Positions 5,904-11,304 of a stretch of DNA of 11,304 bases are shown here, in pieces. The position numbers and the translations under genes are program-made. Under the pieces are notes generated by a model. The model saw only the letters and a program-made list of their open reading frames with translations. It did no database searches and was not told where the DNA came from. Position 1 is the stretch's first letter. The number at the start of each line of letters is the position of its first letter. Origin of the DNA: Bacillota bacterium (lineage in GTDB: Bacteria; Bacillota; Bacilli; Paenibacillales; Paenibacillaceae); NCBI GenBank assembly GCA_023433615.1, contig JAEZCJ010000042.1, forward strand, positions 1 to 11,304. The letters are read 5' to 3'.

Positions 5904-7391
5904 CTAGCAGCTGCAGCTCTTCTCGGACGTGAAGTCGACCGGCGTAGGGTAGTCGTTATCGAAGCAGGCCATGCACAGGCCGCGGTTGAATTCGCCGTCG
6001 TTGCCGCCGACCGCGTCGATGAAGCCGTCGTTGCTGAGGAAGGACAGCGAGTCCGCATTGATCGCCTGCCGAATCTCCTCCACCGTCATCGACGACGCGA
6101 TCAACTCCTTGCGGTCCGGCGTATCGATGCCGTAATAGCACGGGTTCGCGAACGGCGGCGACGTGATCTTCACGTGCACCTCGGTCGCCCCGGCCTCGCG
6201 CAGCAGGTTGACGATGCGCCGTGACGTCGTGCCGCGCACGATCGAGTCGTCGATCATGACGACGCGCTTGCCTTCGACGACCTTGCGTACCGCGCTCAGC
6301 TTCATCTTGACGCCCTTCTCGCGCAGCTCCTGCGACGGCTGAATGAACGTCCGCCCCGTGTACTTGTTCTTGATCAAGCCGAGCTCGTACGGAATGCCCG
6401 TCTGCTCGGCGTAGCCGATCGCGGCCGAGATGCTCGAGTCCGGCACGCCGGTGACGACGTCGGCATCCGCGAACGATTCGATCGCGAGCCGGCTGCCCAT
6501 GCGCTTGCGCGCGGAGTGCAAGTTGATGCCGTTAATGTCCGAGTCCGGACGCGCGAAGTAGATATACTCCATCGCGCAGGTCGCGCGGCGCTCCAGCGGC
6601 GCGAACCGCTCGATCCGCAGCTCGCCGCCTTCGAACACGAGCAGCTCGCCCGGCTGAATGTCGCGCTCGTACTCGGCGCCGATCGTCTCGAGGGCGCAAG
6701 TCTCCGAAGCGAAGACATAGCCGCCTTCGAGGCGTCCCATGCATAGCGGACGCAGGCCGTGCGGATCGGAGGCGACCAGCAGCTTGTCGTTGGTCATGAT
6801 CAGGAACGCGAAGCCCCCGATCACCCGCTGCAGCGCATCCCGCGCCGCCTCGACAAAATCCTTCGGCGACCGCGCGATCAGATGCGCGATCACCTCGGTA
6901 TCGCTCGTCGTCTGGAAGATCGAACCGGCTGCCTCCAGCTCTCGCCTAATCTCGGGAGCGTTCACGAGGTTGCCGTTCGTCGCGACTGCCAGATCGCCGT
7001 CGCGGTACTTGAATACGAGCGGCTGGGCATTGGCTAATCCGCTGCCGCCTGACGTCGAATACCGGACATGGCCGATCGAACGATCGCCCTTAAGCCCGTC
7101 GAGCTGGTCCTTCGTGAACACTTCCTTCACGAGGCCCATGCCGCGGTGATAAGCGAAGGAGCCCGGTTCGCCGGAATCGACCGTCGCGATGCCGCAGCTC
7201 TCCTCGCCGCGGTGCTGCAGCGCATGCAGCCCGTAATACGATAGCGAAGCGGCGTCCGGGATGCCGTACACCCCGAACACGCCGCATTCTTCCTTCAATT
7301 TGTCGAAGATGTCGTCCCGGCCGAGCCCTTCGTTATAGTGGCCGCCTCGGGCGTTCCACAGCTCGGCGAGCTGCTTCACTTCATCAGACAT
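5904..7391 (-). CDS. purF: Amidophosphoribosyltransferase PurF (Fe-S, processed type)
   Basis: Committed step of purine synthesis: PRPP plus glutamine gives 5-phosphoribosylamine. The protein is 495 residues. The N-terminal glutamine-hydrolase domain should mature by cleavage before Cys36 in EECGVFG, leaving a 35-residue propeptide, longer than the 11 residues of B. subtilis. GLHALQHRGEES (54-65), IGHVRYSTSG (106-115) and ATNGNLVNA (137-145) follow. The PRPP loop is MIDDSIVRGTTSRR (379-392). Cys272, Cys418, Cys473 and Cys476 match the four [4Fe-4S] ligands of the Bacillus enzyme. The tail ends KSCSC, an extra cysteine cluster of unknown meaning. The ATG lies inside the end of purL (16-nt overlap), with an AAGGA site about 10 nt upstream. 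PurF of this type is normally feedback-inhibited by AMP and GMP. Confidence 0.97.
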   Translation of the reverse strand: MSDEVKQLAELWNARGGHYNEGLGRDDIFDKLKEECGVFGVYGIPDAASLSYYGLHALQHRGEESCGIATVDSGEPGSFAYHRGMGLVKEVFTKDQLDGLKGDRSIGHVRYSTSGGSGLANAQPLVFKYRDGDLAVATNGNLVNAPEIRRELEAAGSIFQTTSDTEVIAHLIARSPKDFVEAARDALQRVIGGFAFLIMTNDKLLVASDPHGLRPLCMGRLEGGYVFASETCALETIGAEYERDIQPGELLVFEGGELRIERFAPLERRATCAMEYIYFARPDSDINGINLHSARKRMGSRLAIESFADADVVTGVPDSSISAAIGYAEQTGIPYELGLIKNKYTGRTFIQPSQELREKGVKMKLSAVRKVVEGKRVVMIDDSIVRGTTSRRIVNLLREAGATEVHVKITSPPFANPCYYGIDTPDRKELIASSMTVEEIRQAINADSLSFLSNDGFIDAVGGNDGEFNRGLCMACFDNDYPTPVDFTSEKSCSC

Positions 7392-9625
7392 GGAATCGCA
7401 TCCTTCCAGACCTTCTCCAGTTGTTCGACCGGCGAAGCGATGCCGGCCTTGCCGTTCACGTTAATGGTCAGGCTGCTGCCTCCGACAGTTCCAAGCTCCG
7501 CGCATCCGATGCCGCGCTCGGCCAGCGATGCCTTCAATGCCGCGGCTTGCTCCGGCTTCGCCGAGAGCAGGATACGCGACTGCGATTCGCTGAACAGCGC
7601 ATGATCCGCGCGCAGCGCCGTCTCTACGTTCACGGCTGCACCCAGGCCGCCGCCGCTGATGCACGATTCCGCCAGCGCAACCGCGAGCCCGCCCTCCGAC
7701 AAGTCATGCGCCGAAGCGACCAGACCGCCTTGGATGGCGCTCAGCACGCCGTCCAGCACCTTCTTCTCGAGTGCCAGGTCGATCGCCGGCGGACGGCCTT
7801 CCGTCTTGCCGAGCACCGCGTATTGCAGTTCGCTGCCGCCCAGCTCCGCCTTCGTCTCTCCGCCGACCAACAGAATGACATCGCCTTCGGCCTTGAAGCC
7901 TTGCGTCGTAATATGCGCCGTGTCATGCACGAGGCCGACCATGCCGATGACCGGCGTCGGGTAGATCGCGCCTTTGGCATTCTCGTTGTACAGCGAGACG
8001 TTGCCGCCGATGACCGGCGTGTCGAGCACGCGGCAAGCCTCGGACATGCCGTCCGTCGACTTCTCGATCTGCCAGAACACTTCCGGCTTCTCCGGGCTGC
8101 CGAAGTTCAAGTTGTCCGTGATTGCCAGCGGCTCCGCGCCGGAGCAGACGATGTTACGCGCCGCTTCCGCTACCGCGATCCGTCCGCCGACCTCCGGATC
8201 CAAGTATACGTAACGTCCGTTGCAGTCCGTCGTCATGGCGAGACCTTTGCGCGTCCCGCGGATCGTCACGACAGCTGCGTCCGAGCCCGGCTGAACCGCC
8301 GTGCTCGTGCGGACCATATAATCGTATTGGTTGTAGACCCATTCCTTGCTCGCCACCGTCGGGGAGGCCAACACTTGCTTCAGCGCGCCCGTCAGGTCGG
8401 TGATCTCAGGGAATGCTGCCGTATCAACCGCCGCGCTCTCCGCATAATAAGCAGGCTCCGCGGACGGTTTGTTGTACACTGGGCACTCGTCGACGAGCGC
8501 CTTCACCGGCATGTCGGCCACTTGCTCGCCCTTATGGAACAGGCGGAGACGGCCGTCGTCCGTTACTTTGCCGACCTTCGCGCAGATGACGCCCCACCGT
8601 TCGAAGATTTCCCGCGCCTGCGCTTCGTGCTGCGGTTCGATGACGAACAGCATGCGCTCCTGCGATTCGGACAGCATCATCTCGTAAGGCGTCATGCCCG
8701 CTTCGCGCTGCGGCACTTCGTCGAGGTACAGCTCGAGGCCGTTGCCTGCCTTGGATGCCATCTCCGCGCTCGAACAGGTCAGGCCTGCCGCGCCCATGTC
8801 CTGAATGCCCAGCACGATGCCGGATGCGATCAGCTCAAGCGTGGCTTCCATGACGAGCTTCTCCATGAACGGATCGCCGACTTGGACCGCCGTACGCTTC
8901 TCTTCGGATTCCTCGGACAACTCGACGGACGCGAACGTCGCGCCGTGGATGCCGTCGCGGCCCGTTGCCGGACCGACGTAGAACACCGGGTTGCCGACGC
9001 CCTTCGCCACGCCGCGCTGGATCTGATCGTGGTCGATCAGGCCGACGCACATCGCGTTGACGAGCGGGTTGCCTTCGTAGCTCTCGTCGAACATGACTTC
9101 GCCCGCGACCGTCGGGATGCCGATGCAGTTGCCGTAGCCGGCGATGCCGCTGACGACATGCTCGAACAGATACTTGACGCGCGGGTTATCCAGCTTGCCG
9201 AAACGAAGCGAATTGAGCAGCGCGACAGGACGAGCCCCCATGGAGAAAATATCGCGAATAATGCCGCCCACGCCCGTCGCCGCGCCTTGGTAAGGCTCGA
9301 CCGCCGACGGATGGTTATGGGATTCGATTTTGAACACGACCGCTTGGTTGTCGCCGATGTCGACGATGCCCGCGCCTTCGCCCGGACCCATCAGGACGCG
9401 AGGACCCGTGACCGGGAACTTGCGCAGGACCGGCTTCGAGTTCTTATACGCGCAGTGCTCGGACCACATGACGCTGAAGACGCCGATCTCGGTGTAGTTC
9501 GGCTTGCGGCCGAGGAACCCGCAGATGAGCTCGAATTCATAATCGGACACGCCGAATTGCTGGTAAATTTTCTGGTCGGCGATTTGCTCTACCGTCGGTT
9601 CCTTAGCCGTTAACTGCTGCGCCAT
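7376..9625 (-). CDS. purL: FGAM synthase large subunit PurL (small form)
   Basis: Synthetase subunit of the PurSQL complex, converting FGAR, ATP and glutamine-derived ammonia to FGAM. The 749 residues fit the small PurL of Gram-positives, not the roughly 1,300-residue fused form. Visible blocks are GVFSVMWSEHCAYKNSKP (48-65, conserved His57), PGEGAGIVDIGDNQAVV (81-97), the ATP/Mg site KIESHNHPSAVEPYQGAATG (99-118) and GGIIRDIFSMGARP (120-133). Later come GIQDMGAAGLTCSSAEM, the second-half DNLNFGSPEKPE and IGGNVSLYNE, and SAHDLSEGGLAVALAES. The start overlaps the purQ 3' end by 23 nt and has a GGAGGG site 6 nt upstream. It reads KxWKDAIPCL at the end, as in Bacillus. Confidence 0.98.
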   Translation of the reverse strand: MAQQLTAKEPTVEQIADQKIYQQFGVSDYEFELICGFLGRKPNYTEIGVFSVMWSEHCAYKNSKPVLRKFPVTGPRVLMGPGEGAGIVDIGDNQAVVFKIESHNHPSAVEPYQGAATGVGGIIRDIFSMGARPVALLNSLRFGKLDNPRVKYLFEHVVSGIAGYGNCIGIPTVAGEVMFDESYEGNPLVNAMCVGLIDHDQIQRGVAKGVGNPVFYVGPATGRDGIHGATFASVELSEESEEKRTAVQVGDPFMEKLVMEATLELIASGIVLGIQDMGAAGLTCSSAEMASKAGNGLELYLDEVPQREAGMTPYEMMLSESQERMLFVIEPQHEAQAREIFERWGVICAKVGKVTDDGRLRLFHKGEQVADMPVKALVDECPVYNKPSAEPAYYAESAAVDTAAFPEITDLTGALKQVLASPTVASKEWVYNQYDYMVRTSTAVQPGSDAAVVTIRGTRKGLAMTTDCNGRYVYLDPEVGGRIAVAEAARNIVCSGAEPLAITDNLNFGSPEKPEVFWQIEKSTDGMSEACRVLDTPVIGGNVSLYNENAKGAIYPTPVIGMVGLVHDTAHITTQGFKAEGDVILLVGGETKAELGGSELQYAVLGKTEGRPPAIDLALEKKVLDGVLSAIQGGLVASAHDLSEGGLAVALAESCISGGGLGAAVNVETALRADHALFSESQSRILLSAKPEQAAALKASLAERGIGCAELGTVGGSSLTINVNGKAGIASPVEQLEKVWKDAIPCLMK

Positions 9626-10298
9626 GTTGTTCCCTCCATGCGTTCAAAATCGATGTAAACATACGCTTGCCGTCTTCCGAGCCGAGGATCTGGTCGACCG
9701 CGCGCTCCGGATGCGGCATCATGCCGACGACGTTGCCCTTCTCGTTGCAGATGCCCGCGATATCGTTAACCGAGCCGTTCGGGTTCGCGCCCGCCTTGTA
9801 GCGGAACACGACCTGCTTATTCGACTCAAGCTTCTTCAAGGTCTCTTGGTCGCAATAGTAGTTGCCTTCGCCGTGCGCGATCGGAATGTCGATGATCTCG
9901 CCCTTCGCATATTGCGTCGTGAACGGCGTCTCGTTGTTCGCTACCTCGAGCAGCGCCGAATGGCAGCGGAACTTCAGGTTCGTGTTGCGGAGCAGCGCGC
10001 CAGGGAGCAGTCCCGCTTCGGTCAGGATCTGGAAGCCGTTGCAGATGCCGAGCACGTACTTGCCAGCTTTGGCCGCCTTCGCGACCTCCGCCATGACCGG
10101 CGCGAATTGCGCGATGGCGCCGCAGCGCAGGTAGTCGCCGTACGAGAAGCCGCCCGGCACGATGATGCAGTCGTAAGCGGACAGATCGGTTGCGGAATGC
10201 CAGACGTAGTCGACTTCTTGGCCGATGGTGTCTTCGACAGCCTTATAGCAATCGATGTCGCAGTTGGAGCCAGGGAATACGAGTACCGCGAATTTCAT
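9603..10298 (-). CDS. purQ: FGAM synthase glutaminase subunit PurQ
   Basis: Class I glutamine amidotransferase that supplies ammonia to PurL. I start it at the ATG at 10298, giving 231 residues opening MKFAVLVFPGSNCD. An in-frame ATG at 10364 would add 22 arginine-rich residues and overlap purS, so it is rejected. The catalytic triad is visible: Cys86 in VLGICNGFQ, and His196 and Glu198 in MMPHPERA. IVPGGFSYGDYLRCGA (46-61) and the AHGEGNYY segment (141-148) are also typical. GGAGGG at 10309-10314 lies inside the end of purS, whose stop is 5 nt before this start. Together with purS and purL it encodes the full three-protein FGAM synthase. Confidence 0.98.
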   Translation of the reverse strand: MKFAVLVFPGSNCDIDCYKAVEDTIGQEVDYVWHSATDLSAYDCIIVPGGFSYGDYLRCGAIAQFAPVMAEVAKAAKAGKYVLGICNGFQILTEAGLLPGALLRNTNLKFRCHSALLEVANNETPFTTQYAKGEIIDIPIAHGEGNYYCDQETLKKLESNKQVVFRYKAGANPNGSVNDIAGICNEKGNVVGMMPHPERAVDQILGSEDGKRMFTSILNAWREQHGAAVNG

Positions 10299-10303
10299 CG
10301 TCG

Positions 10304-10546
10304 TTAGCCCTCCAGTTCGAAGCGGTAGTCTTCGACGACCGTGTTCGCCAGCAGCTTCTCGCACATCGCCTTCAGGCGTGCTTCGGCTTCCGCGCGGTCC
10401 GTCGTGTCGAGCTCAAGCTCCAGGTACTTGCCGATGCGCACCTTGCCTACCTCGTCGAAGCCCATCGAGTGAAGCGCGCCTTGCACTGCCGTTCCTTGCG
10501 GATCCAATACGTTCTGCTTAATCGTGACATACACCGTTGCTTTCAT
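10304..10546 (-). CDS. purS: FGAM synthase small subunit PurS
   Basis: Small scaffolding subunit that bridges PurQ and PurL for ammonia channelling. It has 80 residues, the normal size. It opens MKATVYVTIKQNVLDPQGTA, followed by a G-x-x-x-V-R-I-GKY-L-E-L block (residues 34-44) and the LLANTVVEDYRFEL end, all typical of PurS. The ATG at 10546 is preceded by GGAGG at 10558-10562 with an 11-nt spacer. A longer frame starting 6 codons earlier begins at an ATG that overlaps the ribosome site and is rejected. It is the first recognised pur gene here. Repeat R2 copy 2 ends only 22 nt upstream of its start codon. Confidence 0.96.
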   Translation of the reverse strand: MKATVYVTIKQNVLDPQGTAVQGALHSMGFDEVGKVRIGKYLELELDTTDRAEAEARLKAMCEKLLANTVVEDYRFELEG

Positions 10547-10568
10547 CGTGTAACCTGCCTCCATTTGG

Positions 10569-10755
10569 GACCGCTTGTGATCGCGAAGTATGGCTTCGAT
10601 GTCTACTCGACGTCGAATCTTGAACGCTGGCGCAATTTCCGGTGCTCACGTAGGTTTGCCTACAAGCATATGCTTCCGATGTGCGTTTCCCACGGAAACG
10701 CTTGAGCTCCTCATTTGCTGCCATCGTCCAACCTTCTCGGCGCTGACAACCGGTC
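10569..10755 (-). repeat. Dispersed structured repeat R2, copy 2, in the purS leader
   Basis: A 187-base homologue of 2627-2839 in the opposite orientation, hence sense to the operon. Terminal inverted repeats GACCGGTTGTCA (minus strand, 10755-10744) and TCACAAGCGGTC (10580-10569) pair at 10 of 12 positions. In the minus reading it contains a possible 6-bp stem GTTGTC/GGCAGC, a TGTAGG-CAAA-CCTACG hairpin (10649-10664, plus positions), and a 23-nt hairpin TTCGAcGTC/GACaTCGAA (10595-10617). Between GGAGC and GTAGG it has 42 bases (10664-10705) where copy 1 has 5. These hold GCGTTTCC-CAC-GGAAACGC (10683-10701) and the palindrome AAGCATATGCTT (10664-10675). Its end is 6 nt from the purS ribosome site. 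It could be a mobile repeat that landed here or part of the mRNA leader. Confidence 0.85.
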
Positions 10756-10764
10756 ATGATTATT

Positions 10765-10794
10765 GTTATGGGAACTAATAATTGCCAGGGTGAA
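10765..10794 (-). promoter_or_regulatory. Weak candidate sigma-A promoter for the purS operon
   Basis: On the minus strand TTCACC (10794-10789) and CATAAC (10770-10765) are separated by 18 nt, each matching 4 of 6 consensus positions, in the most AT-rich part of the leader. The start site would fall near 10758, just at the outer edge of repeat R2. No PurR box (CCGAAC-type pair) and no purine-riboswitch core were found beside it. This is a guess from position and composition. Confidence 0.2.
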
Positions 10795-10994
10795 AAATGT
10801 ACCGCGTTAACCGTTTGTTATATTGCCGCCCCTATCGCCTGCCACGCCCGTGCTGTACGCCCAGTGCATGACAGCTTGACGGCCAACCAGCTCTGCGCCG
10901 GACTGCCGACGTTCGCCTGCTGCTGATCACCGCACGCTCGATGCACTGCGCATTGCCGACTAACCTGCCTCGCGCCTGCTTGCCTCAGTCCGCC
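10795..10994. other. Intergenic stretch with no recognisable gene
   Basis: A 200-base, mostly GC-rich stretch between the candidate promoter and repeat R1 copy 2. I see no conserved protein motif, no RNA gene and no remnant of purC, which often precedes purS in related operons. GGTGAAAAATGTACC (plus strand, beginning at 10789 and running into this stretch) weakly recalls the TGTAC motif of repeat R1. Confidence 0.55.
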
Positions 10995-11119
10995 TTAGCT
11001 GCATTTCCTATCACTAATTTTGCTCATTTATCACCTGTCGAGAATTAGTGTAAAAAAGTACAGCTAAAATCGAGCATCCGGGTCGAAATAGGCAAAACCT
11101 CTAAAAATAGATGTACCTT
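10995..11119 (+). repeat. Dispersed structured repeat R1, copy 2, cut by the IS element
   Basis: Starts with the same TTAGCTGCATTTCCTA (10995-11010) as copy 1. Its main stem is CACTAATT/AATTAGTG (11012-11019 with 11043-11050), where copy 1 has CGCTAAT/ATTAGCG, a compensatory pair change. The sequence after the stem (GTAAAAAAGTAC, then AAAATAGATGTACCTT at 11104-11119) parallels copy 1 with diverged detail. Similarity stops exactly where the IS3-type terminal sequence begins, while copy 1 continues with a second TGTAC module, so the copy was probably interrupted by the insertion. Confidence 0.7.
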
Positions 11120-11304
11120 TGGACCTCTGTCAAGAAAGTGGACACCACTTATGCCGTTTTTCTCTTGTCAAACTTCGCAGCGAACCGGGCCGGCGTTAGG
11201 TATCCAAGTGAGCCGTGGATCCGCTTGCGGTTGTAGAAAAATTCAATGTATCTGTAAATCTCCTCATGCGCCTGCTGCTTTGTCCTGAACCGTTTGCGGT
11301 AAAT
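11120..11304 (-). mobile_element. IS3-family insertion sequence, right end (partial)
   Basis: The transposase 3' end is followed 28 nt downstream by a terminal sequence that on the plus strand reads TGGACCTCTGTCAAGAAAGT (11120-11139). The minus-strand outer end is therefore CA-3', as in IS3-family elements. The left end, partner inverted repeat and target duplication lie beyond the window. The element is upstream of purS and oriented so that its transcript would read toward the pur genes. Confidence 0.8.
11149..11304 (-). CDS. IS3-family transposase OrfB, C-terminal fragment
   Basis: The last 51 residues of an IS3/IS150-type DDE transposase, cut by the window edge, so the start is not visible. 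The frame has no stop from 11304 until the TAA at 11149. The tail EEIYRYIEFFYNRKRIHGSL (residues 14-33 of the fragment) followed by GYLTPARFAAKF is the hallmark C-terminus of the integrase core (the Y-N-x-x-R-x-H-x-x-L-G-Y-x-x-P pattern). The catalytic aspartates and glutamate would lie mostly upstream. Whether the complete gene is intact cannot be judged here. Confidence 0.93.
   Translation of the reverse strand: MYRKRFRTKQQAHEEIYRYIEFFYNRKRIHGSLGYLTPARFAAKFDKRKTA

Noticed and set aside
7421..9613. A 730-codon open frame on the plus strand, antisense to purL
   Set aside because: It mirrors a real, fully conserved gene in a GC-rich genome, where antisense stops are rare. Its product is arginine- and aspartate-rich with no recognisable domain.
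10299..10364. Longer PurQ start 22 codons upstream
   Set aside because: It would overlap the end of purS and add an arginine-rich stretch absent from the family. The ATG at 10298 has a strong ribosome site and the conserved MKFAVLVFPGSN opening.
10518..10757. A minus-strand 79-codon frame overlapping R2 copy 2 and the start of purS
   Set aside because: It overlaps the purS ribosome site and start in another frame and owes its sequence to the repeat.
10547..10994. Possible purine, ZTP, THF or PRPP riboswitch upstream of purS
   Set aside because: None of the conserved core motifs of those classes that I know could be found. The structured part is the R2 repeat, which also occurs antisense at another site.

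Overview
The window is a stretch of chromosome from a GC-rich Firmicute, most likely the Paenibacillus/Cohnella group. The encoded enzymes are closest to Bacillus-type purine proteins: three-part FGAM synthase (PurS, PurQ, small PurL), PurF with a cleaved propeptide and Fe-S ligands, and a PurM beginning SEAYK. The long stop-free antisense frames show a high-GC codon bias. The genus assignment is an inference.

Layout. All recognised genes are on the minus strand, so transcription runs from high to low coordinates. The order is an IS3-family transposase 3' end (11149-11304, cut by the window edge), a roughly 600-base leader region, then purS, purQ, purL, purF, a 206-base spacer, purM, purN and a stand-alone AICAR transformylase. 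A 756-base gap follows, then a PurO-type IMP cyclohydrolase and purD, with a terminator-like hairpin at 1-26. Many junctions are tight: purQ/purL overlap by 23 nt, purL/purF by 16 nt and purN/purM by 1 nt, and purS/purQ are 5 nt apart. This indicates one operon or a few coupled segments.

Function. The cluster covers PRPP to IMP except for the AIR carboxylation, SAICAR synthetase and adenylosuccinate lyase steps (purE/K/C/B), which are not in the window. PurF makes phosphoribosylamine, PurD makes GAR, PurN formylates it, PurSQL makes FGAM and PurM makes AIR. The last two steps, normally done by the bifunctional PurH, are split here between a stand-alone AICAR formyltransferase and an unrelated archaeal-type (PurO family) cyclohydrolase.

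The most unusual non-coding content is two families of structured repeat, each present twice. Family R2 (2627-2839 on plus; 10569-10755 on minus) has imperfect terminal inverted repeats and several internal hairpins. Some stems carry compensatory base changes between the copies, and in both copies the same end abuts a pur gene. Family R1 (2369-2543; 10995-11119) shares an exact 16-base start and a 7-bp stem with one compensatory pair change; the second copy ends exactly at the IS element. The purF-purM spacer holds two further hairpins 52 bases apart.
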